From assembly GCF_002443255.2 (NCBI RefSeq), contig NW_019211454.1, positions 54,491,823 to 54,555,822 on the forward strand: a stretch of 64,000 nucleotides of DNA, in the 5' to 3' direction. The translations under genes were made by a program, and so were the position numbers. The notes beneath the pieces were generated by a model that saw only the letters and a list, made by a program, of their open reading frames with translations, made no database searches and was not told where the DNA came from. Positions within the stretch are counted from its first letter, which is position 1, and each line of letters begins with the position of its first letter. The DNA is from Varroa destructor (lineage: Eukaryota; Arthropoda; Arachnida; Mesostigmata; Varroidae). Positions 25,022 to 39,055 of this stretch are shown here, piece by piece.

Positions 25022-28000
25022 CTGTTGTCACGCAGGCATAGGCAGTTCGTTATTTGTCTGCCTTTCCAAAGCCTGCTGACAGTTCACCTATAATCCCTGA
25101 AAGGATTACTAAACAAAGGGTTCATCTTTGGCAATTATTTACGAGCAGTGTTTCTTATTTTAGATAAGACAAAAAAAATTTAAGATAAAACAAATATAAG
25201 ATGTTTCTCTAGATTTACTGCATATGGCATCCGCGTATATTAGTTTACTGTAGTATGGCCTACTTTTTGTTTGTCAATATAGGGATATCATAAAGTATAT
25301 ATATATATCTCTGAGTACTAACATGTAAATTTTCGTCCTTCTACGTTGATTACATTCGAAGCATGGCCTATGTGGAGCATCATGCAGGAATTGGACAATA
25401 CTTAATATTAATCAACGGATAATCATCAGTACAGGAAGGTTGTAGGTAGTTCATATTACCCGCAGGCCTATCCTTAAGTAAACTTGAAGGTATAAGTATG
25501 CGGAATTATACAAAAGCACAGATGTTTTGAACATTCTAAGTTTACTGACTACCTAATGTGTAATGATACGATCTCTACCAGAGGTATCAGATCGGCTAGA
25601 CGCCTTCGTGTTAAGACACCCGTGTGAGCAGGCAGCTTAGAAGCCAGTAGAAGCGATATCAATCAGACAGGTTTTGGTGAAATGAACAGTACCTTCCATA
25701 GCGTGCAGCCAGGAAAAGCCCTTGAAGTTCTCGAACTGTAGAGCCTTTGAGGATCCACAGTTGCGACGGAAAGATCTGGGTTAAGCCAATTCGGCACACC
25801 TAACCACTGTGCTGGACAGATACGAGATATTTTGAAGCTACTATGCATCACCCTTCTTTTCATATCGTTCGTAAACGATTTTCGTCACAAGTTTTTACAG
25901 TAACCCAAGACAAAAACCAGCATAACAACACTCTACCTCATGAACAAGCAAACATTGAAGTTAACTTTGGTTTCTCTTTTAACTGATGTTTTCGCTGTCC
26001 CTGCAGCTGGTGTTGTTACCGCAGTTCTGTCTGTCTGTCTGTCTTTTCAATTTCTTTCACTCAACAGATCAGTCTTCAGTCATCACCCTCTTCGCAACTC
26101 TTTTATCATATGGGGGCATTTTGGGTTGCGCTGACTTCACCAACCTTTGTCGAAGTCTGCTACGTTAGTATATATTCATTATTACTCCATCTCTTTGGTC
26201 AAGAACGAAAACATTGAGAAGATTTGTGCCAAGTCGTTGGCGCTGAATTGAAGGAGGCTGGTCGCTTGACGCGCTCTCGACTGGCCGTTTGCCCAAATGG
26301 GCTGAAAGACGCACAGAAAGGGAAGTGGCCCCGAATGTGGAGGCGGTAAATTCAAATGACAAAAAAAGAATGACGCGATGTTATCTCCATTCGCGAAGAG
26401 ATTCAGGACAAAATGTCATTTCTATCTTATGGTCGCTCGACAGGCTCGATTATGGTGCATTTAAATATGACAGTAATTTCACTAGATACAGGGGAGGGTA
26501 GCGGGAAAAAAGCTATTTTGCACTTGTGCAACTGGGCCTTACTATCATCTTCAATACTATAGGCTGAGCAGCGTCACCATTGCTGGTAGCTCGAATTTTA
26601 ACGTTGGTCACACAGTAATTTTAGCAAAAAGTATAAAAAAACATTGCGGTATAATTAGGGTCATATCGGCCTATCTTAGCATGTTCAGTTGGCATAGTTG
26701 TTTGTAAGTGATCGCAGATACGTCCATAAAGACAATCCGGCCTTTTTACGACAAATGACGATAATGTTGGACAAGGCAAGAAGACGAAAACTGAGAAGGC
26801 CAGTAGGCCGCAGTGACGGACCTAAAATATTGATGATTAGTTTGATTTTCAAGAAAAAGGGTAAAGCGAACGAAGGACTAATGAACATTGATAATTTTTA
26901 CACATTATGTTATGTGCGGTCGACGGAGACGGCGAAAACAACGGTGCTATTTAAGCGATGGTCTGGTCTCAAGTGGAAGCACACACGAAGATTATGAAAC
27001 AGATGACAAAACGAATTGAGAATACTATATAATAGCAACACAGCACAAATTGCCATTGGGAAGTAGTCTATATTACTTTCTATACTGTAAAAGTTTTCGA
27101 ACGCCTTTGGCTGCTGTTGCTACCTTATTAATATGCTAACGAAGGGTCTTGGCGTTCCAGCAAATGGGTCGTTCTGCTACTTCGACAAGATGTTAGTTAA
27201 TCTAAATATGTTTATGACTCAGACTTTGCTGGTAAAAGTGTGTAGTAAAACCTTGATAGTTATTATAAGAAGTTTAGAGAAATTTACTAACCTTCCTGGC
27301 ATTTATAATGAGTCTAGCAGAATTCTGATCAATTTCACTAGACTACTAGAAGCTCTTTTTCTTTCCACTAGAAGCTCTTGGCTCTCCACAACTGATATGT
27401 AAATATTGGTTGAAATTAGGCCATCGCTTTTTGGGTACCGACAACTTATTTGAGTCGGGCCACTTGGTAGATAAGACAAATGAGAGTCAATAGGTACGTA
27501 CACTTTTATCAACTTTAACTATCCAATAACGGTGATTATTTCCTTCAGTATTGCAAAATAACTAGGTCTGTCTTATTGGTACGCCACTCGGGCTGTGCAT
27601 AGAATGACGATCGTTTTATCGGTGTATGGCTCCGAAGAAGAGCTGAGTGCAGACTCAGACTCTCGTTCGGTCTTATGAAAGTTAATTGGCTTTCATTGCA
27701 CTAAAGAAATTATGCTGCATTCATTATATCTTAACAGCTTAAGATAGCAGAAGCAGCTTTAAAACTTTACGTTTAAGTTCATATTTAACTTGGCGAAATC
27801 TGATCTTCAGCAAAGTACTTCCTGCGGGGCTGACCACGACCAGCACAAGTCTATAACGCCAGATCTATAACGTCTACATCTACTTAAGCAGCACCGTAAA
27901 TCAGAGACACGAGATTGTGGCCCATGCCAATTTGTTATCAGTAATATATTCATGACGTGACCTAATAATAAATAAGTAAAGGTAACCACTACACGCGAAG

Positions 28001-28621
28001 TCCTGTTTTTGTTGAGAATTCTCGCAATTTTTTTTTATATTTGGCGCACTTTATCCGTAACAGAGCCTTCCAAATCAGATAGAAGGTTCTGAATGGAAGA
28101 TAAGATCTTCCAAGTAGGATAGACGAGTCCATTTTCTACTTAATAATATGTAACGAAGTTTCTACTACTTCGTATATGTACGACAATTTGTATACTTGTT
28201 AATCTGAACCCGATTTGGCAGCTCAATCTAAATGCATGAAGAATAATTAGAGGCATGCATCTTAAGGTGCCTTATGGGGTAATATAGGAAGCGCATGGTA
28301 GATGTGGAAGACATATCTAGAAGGCATATCTGTTCGCATTTGTGGGCCTTATAATGGCGGTGCTTTGCAAGCTTAACGGAAGTGTTACTTGGCTACAACC
28401 CTTCGCACATACTGAAGGAGCAAAATCAAGGTTACACTATTTGAAAAGCTGTCACTAACTAGTATATTTACATTTTATCCGTAAGAAAAGTTCTAGAATA
28501 GCATGGATATAGTTTCAAAATGAAGCGCCTAAGAGGAAGCAATTAGTAGAAAACATACAAGATTGGGTCGGGTCTGTAAGTGAAAAATGCCTGCCCACTG
28601 TGTATACTTCGAGTCAGGGAC
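25022..28621. other. AT-rich spacer, nothing recognised
   Basis: An ATATAT run lies near 25293-25310 and a near-direct repeat (ACTAGAAGCTCTT twice) at about 27346-27380. Short ORFs (up to 99 codons) have no support. Confidence 0.5.
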
Positions 28622-28644
28622 TTTTTTTTTTTTTTTTTTTTTTT
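28622..28644 (+). repeat. T23 homopolymer
   Basis: A 23-base T run. It could be the tail of an old reverse-strand retroposed copy, but no element body or target-site duplication is evident. Confidence 0.85.
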
Positions 28645-31600
28645 ATCTTACTTCGTTAGAATCGATCATCGCTTTTCACTAAGCGCACGTTTTGACTCGA
28701 TATAGATATCCAAACTGTCAAGATGGTTACTAGCTGCGTAGAGAACAAACGTTGTAAATCTATTGTAGATAATCAAAGCTAAGGACGCATCTTGTTTACT
28801 TTAAACAACTGAATGCAGAATAATGTCCTGGTAACCATATGACCTTTTCCTTACCAGACCAAACCTGCGTTTGTCCTACTACAGAATGCAGCGCGCTGAA
28901 GTAACATTAATAGCAGGAAAAAATCTTTGCTGGACTTTGTAGGCTGTCAACTAACGTCAACAAAAATAGGCTGTTATACGATTTGTGTAATTCTGCGAAA
29001 TAGACGACATCCAAACCGATCCTGTTCTTTCTATGTGTGAATCCTGTGCTTCCTAAGCGCCCTCGAAATACATTTAACTACTGTAGCATCACTGCAGGCG
29101 CTCTGATTTTTGCAGACAAGTACCTTTGATGTTGTCTTGTCGATTTTCTAATATCCCATACTGTTGCTACTGATGTTTCTGCTGGCGGGAGCAGGGGGGG
29201 GGGGGGGGTCGGGTTAGGTTAGGTTACCTCCGGAGGCGGTGTCAATCCAATGTTTTCTATTATCTTTGCGATGATACCTAGAGTTATAGCAGAAAACTTT
29301 GACTTGCTTGGCTTAAATCGAGACAACGCTGTAATGGCCATGCAGCTGGATCTTTCTGACACAGACGATTGAAGGCCTTACTAGAATGACTATGTTTACA
29401 AATAGATCTTGTTCTATCTGCTTTCGAAAGACGCCTCATCAGCCTTTCATCTCACAAGAACAAAATTTAATGTACTGGCAAGTTTGGATCGCGTTGACCA
29501 TAAAATATAAAGCCATAATTTCTGTACGTTTTAGTTCTTGTCGCGGTGTACGTTTGCGTTTCATTTTTTTCGTCGCGATACTTATGCAGCAGGACAACCT
29601 TAAGCATCAAAATGCCGAATATTGTATTGTTAAATTAAGTCAATTGATGGGCATCTATCCTTCTTCCGATCAGCCAGAAAGAAGCTTCAACAGAATTCGG
29701 AATTCCGAAGAAAATTTTCTCTCCTATTAACAATACCCAACCGAGTTATTTAGGCATGCTAACAATAAGCGTTCGTGGTATCGAAGATATTGGTACCCTT
29801 CGGGTCTCTAACGGGATCGAAAAAGTTGAGGCCTTCAAAGATTTTTTGCACCAGTCTTTATTTCTGTCCATACCAACTCTGACGGATCATATAGTCGTAT
29901 CTGATTGTCCATTGATCAGCAGAACTGTTGAGTCTATTTATAATAAAATCGAGTTGACGCTTAAGTGTTGTCACTTTTTGTTTGATAATATTCGTCTATT
30001 TTTGATAATAGAAGGTTGGTCTACATCCTGGTTGCGTTCCTCCGAATTATCTTAGTTATCAAGAAGGTGTCGCGCCCTGTTCCTTTCGCGTTCTACTAAT
30101 CACGCTTCTACACACGAAGTGGACAAAGCGTCATTTTAGCTAGTTTGAAAAGCTTGCGGTCCATCACATCCTTAGCTGTTTCCATTGAAGGGACCGCTGG
30201 AGATGATGAGCAAGCAGCTGAATATAGCCTAGGATTGGGCGACAAACCCCCAAAGCCGCGTGACGAAGTTTCTCACCCGCCGCTGTCGTTATTGCGATAG
30301 AACGACTTTGCAATTGACACTAATTGAATCATTGCTTGGCTGAATAGGCTAGCAAATCATTCAAAGTGAGATCAAACGGTAGGTTAAATTCAACAGATTA
30401 TTGTCCGTAAGGCGTCCTGCATACACATTCAGCTTCCGTTTCGAAAATGTGCTCCGTACCTTTTTTGAAGATATGCTAAAGTTATTAAAAAGATATTGTG
30501 TCTTGAATACTTCGAACAGTTTGCTACCTATAGCACTGCTGATCAAGATTCGACATTGTCTAATCATATAAGAGTGACTCACGGACACAATTTTGAGATA
30601 TTATTCTTGTGAAAATGCCGTGTGTAAAAAATGTGAAAATACGGTAAAATAAAAATCTTCCAACGCTAAACATACGCTATGCGCGGCAGTTCGAAGATTT
30701 TTATTTGATGAAGACAGGTGAAAGCATTCGAAGCAAATAGAAATCCAGTTTTTCTAGACCGATTTCAACGAGGCTTAGTACTCGAACAGAACAAGTTAAA
30801 ACATCATGTAAGCATAAATAACTTGTCGTAATGTAGTCTTGAAAGCAGGATGGCAGCTACATCTGGTGATAGCCTGAAGTTAGTTGGGTTTGTGTCTGGG
30901 AAAATGCTGATTCGTTGACCTTATTCGACGATATTGTTAAACTTTCTAATTATCTTGCTCTCTGTAAGTGATCAGTGACGACTAAACATGGCTACGTTTG
31001 AATCTATATAGACGAATTTCATTGAAATATGACATAGTATATGATATTTCGCAATTATGCCCATTTTTCTAAAGAAACATATGTAATGATGTAGCATATC
31101 GATACTGTTGTGTGTCGCAAGTGGTTCTATTTCAGTGAAGCAGTCAATCTAACTAAATGTTTTAACTGCACTACTAATTGTGGATATCCATACCAAGCAC
31201 CAAAGTAGAACGACGGTTGTCGTTAATGCGTGCTCAAAACCTAGAATTTCATCGTGTTTTATAGCGTAAAACAAAATAAACACGTCCAATAGCGGCCAGA
31301 AGAGCTCTTTTAGATCATAGAACTAATATTGCCGTTGTAAATGGCAGAGATTTTGCATCCACAGTCTTCGCTATTGACTAGCTAGATTCAAATGTGACGC
31401 TTTGCCGCCTAAATTAGCGAACGGATAGTAGATGACCTGAGTGATCACAGTGATTGTCTGTACAGCTGACGGACCATGAAAGTTACTTGATCTCTAGTTC
31501 GAGCGAAGTACGTATGCCTGCTACTCTGTCAGAGGGTGGAACTACGATACCAGTCGAGGTGCTCATTGAAGCGTCTGTAGACACCAGTTCACACTGCCAT

Positions 31601-34600
31601 TATCGACTCATCAAAGCTGTGGTTTCACGCGTGATTTTCCCACGACGTAACTCACTCTGTGCATTTGTATGTGTTCGTGTGTGAATTAATTCTCCTGTTG
31701 TCCTTGATCTGTTTTTACTGTGAACCATTAAGATGAACGTGATGGCATTGCATTATGACTACGTGGACAGCGCCGGTGCGTTGTGTCGCCTGGTCCGCAG
31801 GGGCTGAGGCACGACCCTAACAATCGGTCAATGGCTGGGCATTTGGCGATTTCGTGTCAAGGACTCTGAGGGAGCAAGCGGCTTCTAGGCCATAGATGGG
31901 TTGGATACGCCGTCTGGAAGATCTGGCGCCTACTGCTGGTGTCGAGCAGGCCTGTCGTTGAACGATGATGATAATGGTGCCGTTATGCCCTCGATTATAT
32001 GAAACGAAGGAAGACAAGACTGTTTCAGTTGATCGATTTGTTAATCTGGGCGCTGTCGTCGTCGCTTGGCGGTGAGGTGGTATCGTCGCCAGCTAGAAAA
32101 AGGGTCGGAGAAGAATCCACAAATCAAACAGACAATCGACTCGAGATTTCGCACAACACTCGCTGAGTGATGTTCGCAGTGTAACTAGCTCCGTTGAGTA
32201 GGAAACCCTATGTAGGGGTCTTCTTACCTCTCGAGGTTCGTGCCTGGGAAGAGCATTTGTTTAGCTGAACCATTTCCCGCAGGAGCTTTTGTCTGCTCCG
32301 GTCACTACCTACAGAAATAAATCTGTGTTCTAGGCTACTTAAAGTGTATCGCATGCTTTTATCGTGAGGTCGTAAAATGTCTTTAGCCCACAACCACGGT
32401 CATAACAGAAACGCTTGCTTACAGATGTCAACGACATTTAAAGGAGCTGTATTGATCTAACGGAGTGCTTGATACGTAGACAGCTGTCAATTCGTTCCAA
32501 GAATCAGAAACTAATGATGAAGAGCTGGACAGTAAGGTTAACGGGTAGTAAAGCAAAGAAATACAGATCTAAGTATTTTTTCTATAAGAGACCGACAGGA
32601 TAGCTGCAGACTGAACGTTCTTTATCTGTTCCTATTAGAATCTAAAGTGCATAAGGCTACCGTGGACTGTTGAGTAGGGCACATAACAAATCTTAGGGAT
32701 ATTATATAGTCAGACCTGAAAAAAAAATGCGCAAATAAAGATTTCGCAACGGGACGTATGAGCGCAACGAGATACGCTTTTGAATCCAATAATGACTGCA
32801 TCGCGTATATCATCTTATCAAATAGTTACCTAAAGATGTTGACACCGGTGGGAAGATCATCATGCTGACTTATTATGGCCGGCAATCTGTAATTTTACCC
32901 AAGAACATTACGTATTTAATCAGTAACGTATCTGCACTATTATGAGCTACTGTTTTGATACTACGCAGCCATGCAATCAGCTGTTGTACGGAACAGGAAG
33001 TTGCTGTTGGTAGGAAAAGAAATACATTAGGGAATTTACGCTGGTGTCGAAGTTGCCGATTACAGACGACCTTAGCGGTTTTTAGCTTGGATCTTGCTCT
33101 AGATATTATTTTTAACCTATGAATGCCGATCTCATTATTATCTTACGTAGACTTTTTAGGAGTTTCTTCCGGTTTCGTCGACTTGTTGAACGTACATGCA
33201 TACAGAGATACACTGATAAGAAGCCACGTCGGCTTTGTTCTTTTCTTTTTAGCTCAGAATGTTGCGGAACAGCGACCTTACTCCTGATCTAACGAAAGAA
33301 TCAGACAGTGCATAGTCGCACTTGAGATTGTACGCCAATCGTCGCGCTTAGAGGACAATGGCATCATATTAACAACGCACGTCGGATAAGATTGACTATA
33401 AGTTGATCACAAAAATATAAAGAAGGCACCAGTCGATAGACCAAAGCCGTGAGTAACCTCAGCGGCTAACATAACTGAAAAATTAATAGCGTATCCGGTC
33501 CCGCTCCGCTCATTTGAACAGCGCATGCGTAAGATGCGAGGAGGCGGCCACATTGTGTTCAATCGTAGTCGCATTTATCGCCCCGTAATCTTATTTGTTG
33601 GACGGCGCAATAAAACGGGTTTAAAAATATACAAAAATTATCTAATTGACATATAGCTTGTTCGTGTTCGTGTATACATTGTAGCTGGTATATTTTATTG
33701 TTGACCAAACAAAATCTAACCCTACAATGTTTGCATTTATATACACCTCAGGTATTAAGGTTCGAGGTAATGTAAAGAAGAGGGTTGATCACCTTTGTGG
33801 AACGTAGCCTTTATAAATCTACGCAGTCCACGCAACAGGAACCCTTTTAATAGGAATACTAACAGTAGTAATAGGAATAGTTTCCCAATAAAAGCTGACA
33901 AAAGAAATTATTTTCTAGGTGACTTGCCTTAAAATGTAGAATTTCTTCAATATACAACCAAAATACAATTTGTCCTCAAGAAGAATCCAATAGGAAATTT
34001 ACAGTGTCGAAGGATTGCTTAACACTTCTAGAAAATGCAACTTCCGCATGTTTGCTGTTCTTTTTGGTGAAACATTAAAACAAATCACGAGGCCAATTTT
34101 TTTCCTAAAAAAAATTCAGATAAGCTAAGAACTAGCAGAATGGCGCCCTTTTGGTGTATTATCAAGCGGCATAACGCACAGACCTACCATCGTTCATGTT
34201 GAAACCAGCTTTGCCACAGTTACTGCCGTTGTTTGTCTGTGGCTAACATCTGTAGAAGTTCATCGTGAGAAATTAAAACATTAGCAATATGTTTCCATTT
34301 ATCCAGAGATAAATCACATCAGTCCTTCGTTTTCCCGGACACCAAGCTCATAGCTAAAAAAATGCCCACACGTACATTTGCAGCCCCTACTAGGATGTGT
34401 TTAAATAGCTAGAGACGCACCTTGAAAGCTGGAAACGAAAGCTCTCACATCGATTTATTCAGCCAATTCACTGACCCGGGGAAATTATTTAAGCATCTAT
34501 ACATATATACATAAGCGTTTTTTTTTTCGTGATAAATGCGACGTTTCCATTCCGAAGGTCTTAATTATTTGAGAAAGATAGCTTAATTAACTCTCATCTG

Positions 34601-35679
34601 ACTAGCTTTATTGATCAGTGATCTACGGAGCACAATTAGACACGGTGACTTGTCTGAAAAACACCAGCTACTAACAGTTTAGCCGAATTTAAAAATTGGC
34701 AATTATACTGCATTTTATAAGGGCTTCCTCGTTGAATAAAAAAATATGCTGCAGAACGTATTGTGCAGCACTGAAAATGTATGGGTTGATTAGCGGCTTT
34801 TCGTACCATTATGATTCGGGTGATCTACCAAAAGTATCGCGAAGTCTTGCTTTTCACAGAGTGGATGAGTAAACAATTCGGTATTTTGGCCTGATGGGCT
34901 GGCCATTTTATCCATACCGGACCTGTTTATTTGCGTTCACATATGAGCTTCAGTCAACAGTAATAATATCGTACCTATTCTGATTTGTTGAATAGTCAGC
35001 GTTAGCTGAGAACTATCCATACAGTAATGACGTTTTTTGATAAACATCTGTAGTACAAATACGATATTCTCTCTGAGTGACTTAATCGCTATTACCTATC
35101 GCTGCAACTTTTCTAATTACGGCAAAATTGGACTGCGTAGAGCGATGAGCCGAGTGATAACTTTCAAGTATCCTTAACTTCTTTGATTGGAGTGCTTGCG
35201 GCAGAGATCGCGTCAATGTTAGTGGCACCCGCCATCAATCTCGCGACATAATCTGTCTCAAAGTTCTCTTCGTTCATGCAGTACATTTGCGATACACGAT
35301 ATTTTTCCGACGAAAGTGTTTGTTGCGTTTTAAAAAAAACACCGAATGATACCAAAATGAGGTGTTTTTGATAATTATTACTTCGAAATATACTCAAAAT
35401 ATGCAGAAGCTGGCCTTATGGGCTGAACTGAACAATTACCTATAACTACAATTGATGTAACTATCACGGATATTAACGCAAATGTTATGGTTTGCAGTGA
35501 CGAAAAAATAGATAAGAAACCTCTATTGAAGCTGTGAACGACAGCCAGGGTCTACCGGACGTCGTGATCATTAAGACAGCTTTGAAAAAAACAATATGTT
35601 TGTACAATTTTGGCTAAAAAAAAATTTATTCTGCCAAGTAGAACGACTTCATCGATTTTTAGGAAGCTGTTTAGTTTTT

Positions 35680-35681
<2 letters not shown>
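28645..35681. other. AT-rich spacer with G15 and TTAGG-like repeat
   Basis: Two adjacent plus ORFs in different frames (29386-29730, 114 aa; 29756-30055, 99 aa) follow the repeat, unrecognised. GC rises slightly at 31.5-32.2 kb with short ORFs only. Nothing else. Confidence 0.5.
29194..29226 (+). repeat. G15 run and short TTAGG-type telomere-like repeat
   Basis: G15 at 29194-29208, then TC, then GGGTTAGGTTAGGTTA at 29211-29226. TTAGG is the common arthropod telomere unit. Three units are too few to show telomere origin. Confidence 0.8.
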
Positions 35682-35734
<53 letters not shown>

Positions 35735-35736
35735 TA
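35682..35736. repeat. TA microsatellite
   Basis: About 50 bases of alternating TA/AT. ORFs on both strands there are artefacts giving Y-I repeats. Confidence 0.95.
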
Positions 35737-38452
35737 AGCATGTCCTGATAAAAAAATTAAAGCAAAATAGCTTCATAGTCATAAAACGTCGAAGTTTTGC
35801 TGGCACAGGAGAATTTTTATTTCTTCTCAAATGATAAAAATAAGGATTATCTATAGTGACCTAAAAGGACCGCTTGCTTATGTTTTAAATATTATTCCAA
35901 CTTTACCTTTTATATAGTACAGTGGTTCATTTCTTTAGCGACGTTATGTATGAACTATGGATGAAGAGCAGCCGTGGAAAAGGTACTATCGGAGCAGTCA
36001 ACTGGTACAAAAAATATTGAATTTAATTTTGAAAATGTGGTGGATTCCTTCATGATTAAAAAGAGCCCGAGAAACTGTTCTAATTCATCTTTATTTTTTA
36101 TGGTGCATTATACAAGGACTGATTTACACACTTGGCCTGCGTAACTTTTAGGGACTTCATCACAAAACCATTTTCAAAGTTTCTACATCGAGACTCAAAA
36201 ACTTTGCCGGTTATGATACTCTGAATACACAGTTCAAGGTATTCCTTTCTTTTTTCATTAAAGATTTATATATAGAAAATCTACATTAAAAACCAAGAAT
36301 CAGCTTTATGGGTGCGATATACTTACATGCCAATAAATCTTCACTCTGTGCTTGAATCAGTCTTGTATCGCTTGAAAGCCCTTAGCTTCTCCTCATCTCC
36401 CAGCAGGCCCCCAGTAAGAAGACCACACCTGAAAGTAGCATTGCTTCAGTGGTACATCCACGCAGAGATACCTGTATCAGCAAGTTCGGACACTTTTCTC
36501 TCTTCGACACCGCTAGTCGCATTCAATTAGTGCGGGGGCAAATACGATGTTATACAATATATTTAAGTATTTACCTCACGACACTTTGTGTTTTTTTCCA
36601 CTGTTACGTGTGCAAGTGAGCACAACAGCAATCTGATGTTTGAATAACTAAAATAAATAAGATTGACACATCTTTGAAATCGGACCGGACTCAGCTTTCG
36701 TCTAAAGGCTAACAGACCAAAAAGATTGTTTCCCCTCGGCTTGGGGGTGTCATGGACAAATATATTCATCTAAATATGTAGTCGTTCATATTTGTTTCTA
36801 TAGCTTATCGTTCGGTTCGGCACTAACGGCTAAACCTTTTCATTCAATCTATTTTATCACATACGCTTCTGCACCATATTCTATTAGTGAACAATGGTAA
36901 CTTCGACCATACATGAATGAATTGTGTACCGCTAAAACACGCAGCGTTTAGATATAAACCACACAAACACGTTCAGGCCTGCCTGTACTCGCCCGAGCCA
37001 AACGTCCGGAAATGGTGTGGCTCGAGAAACACGACCTGACCTTCGGCGACAGTGAGCTTTTCTTGCAGAGATCCGTCAGCCATCTCAATCTGATGTTGTG
37101 AGTCGAATCGTTTGCTTCTTATTGAACTTGCCAGCCTAAACGACGTAGAAGATTCGTATCTAAAGACAAGTATTACTCGGCCTCAAAGGATTATCGATCG
37201 CTTGTCGAGCACCAAACACTATTGGCCTTCATCGTTGCAGCCCCTTTTGGTCGATTTCATCGATTCAGACAATCTAGGATAAGAGCTAATCTTGGCGTTA
37301 AGAGCACCACAAATACATGACGCTTCCTGTTTGCACGGTCCGTGTAGAACTTTACAAACGGACTTGCATTTCAGTCAACACTTTTTGTAATGCAGATGTC
37401 GTTCTGTTACAAACTATTATCACGACAGATCTTTTAAGGCTATTTAACAGAAAATGTTATTTGCGGTCTTCCCTTGTCGAGTTTATTTTACAAACGACCC
37501 ACATTTAAACCTTGTTATTTAAACAATTGCTTCCTCGCGTCAATTGTTGAGCTAAACATGAAAATAAAGCAACTTCATTTTTACCAACTGCGCAGTATGT
37601 ATATGCCATTGACGGGACCTGAAGCGTCAAGACGTTCCGCACGTTTCAGCAAAGGTTTGGCCTTTCGTGTTACATATTACTATAAAATGACTGGATTAGC
37701 TGACAGAGCATTCTTTACCATTTTTTAGATCGAGGCCAGTTAGTAATTATGAGGTAACTATCAAATTCAGGGCTGGATCTTAGATTTTTCCTTTGGAATT
37801 TCATTTGGTGTCCATGAAACCGCATTCTCTACTTCATGCCGATGGCTTGCCAGGTAAAGGTAGAGACAAGATACTATGTAACATATCGAAAATCACGAAC
37901 TCTTTTCTTCTGTAGATATATCATGTACAAACTGCTAGCTCGTGATAGTCAAACATATAGCAGTAATGGGAAAACAACATCATTTTAGAAGCGCGAAGCC
38001 TGTGCTTTCTCAATGAGAAAAACAAACTTGTCACAATCGTGTTTTCGCTGTATTCAATATTCATACATTTGGTGCTCTTGAACAGTGCTCACATGTTTTT
38101 TTTTCATCGTGTTTTTTTACACTCAGTGCGCGCAGTTCGGTTTCAACATGCTACCAAAATGACGCGTCTTTTATACTGTCGCTACATTAACTTCGACGGC
38201 AATCTTAGTTCGCCTAGTGCTCCTTTTTCGTCACGCACGACTGTGTATCGCATCTTACAGCAATATCCGTATTCCGATCGCAGAGCAAAGTTCAGGCATT
38301 GACACCCACAAACAAATCCACTTACTCCCCGCCCGCCCTTGGGACTATCGCCCGGATAGAAAGCTTCAACTACCGCACTGTTTTACCGGATCCACTCCAA
38401 GCTTAAGCTACAACGAGAAGATCAGTTATATCTATACTTCTATCGAATATCT
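35737..38452. other. AT-rich spacer, nothing recognised
   Basis: No ORF above 90 codons with support, and no repeat of note. Confidence 0.5.
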
Positions 38453-38496
38453 AACAACAACAACAACAACAGCAGCAGCAGCAGCAGCAGCAGCAA
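38453..38496. repeat. CAA/CAG triplet repeat
   Basis: About six CAA units followed by about nine CAG. The longest ORF in the window (plus 38217-38822, 201 aa) crosses it as poly-Thr/poly-Ala. That ORF is otherwise unrecognised and may be open by chance. Confidence 0.9.
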
Positions 38497-38869
38497 TAAT
38501 AAGGACCTTCTATATACGGCATAATATTGACGTGAGGACGTCAACTCTCTCCATCGATCCTATCCTATTACTTTCCTCTGAGCGCTGTAAATCTGCCCAT
38601 GTTCCAGGGCTAGTGGAGGGTTCTGCGTCAGTTCGGAGCAAAAAAAAAGTGACACTTGTATGGCATCTCGGGCCATCTTTGATGTGTCAACTTATACCTT
38701 GGTATCTATGGACTGTTCGAGTGTTGATTGCGCAAAAAAGCAATGGCGTCCATCTACCGCTGGCAACACCGGTTCGTCTATCTCGCGCTGGTGGATTTCT
38801 GTGGTCGCTTGTGGATTTGTAGCATTGTCGTTAGTTGCTTTCTTTGGCGCCCTTTCGTTGTGGATGCGA

Positions 38870-38896
38870 CGCTGCTGCTGCTGCTGCTGCTGCTGT
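38870..38896. repeat. CTG triplet repeat
   Basis: About nine CTG units in a GC-richer patch. Confidence 0.9.
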
Positions 38897-38943
38897 CTAA
38901 TTCTTCCCTTCCTTCTTAGCGTTTTCCGCTGGCGGCCTTTTAG

Positions 38944-39055
38944 CCGCTAGCCAACCTCGAACGCTGGGACGCTGTGGATGCGGATGATGAAAATGAACGA
39001 GATCGGATTCTGCTTGACTGCTGGTGGCTGGCACCAGTACTGTTTGTAGTAAAAG
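38944..39055 (+). CDS. Possible internal exon, acidic then hydrophobic
   Basis: A pyrimidine-rich stretch ends in CCTTTTAG. The frame then reads P-L-A-N-L-E-R-W-D-A-V-D-A-D-D-E-N-E-R-D, turns hydrophobic (L-L-D-C-W-W-L-A-P-V-L-F-V-V) and meets AAAG|GTAGTA. Unspliced, it stays open to 39255. A minus ORF (38940-39218) overlaps it fully. Weak evidence. Confidence 0.2.

Noticed and set aside
28622..28644. T23 run as the tail of a retroposon
   Set aside because: No element body, promoter boxes or target-site duplication could be identified.
29386..30055. Two adjacent ORFs as a broken transposon gene
   Set aside because: No transposase or reverse transcriptase motifs seen, and no terminal repeats around them.
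35552..35834. ORFs with Tyr-Ile repeats on both strands
   Set aside because: They are translations of the TA microsatellite.
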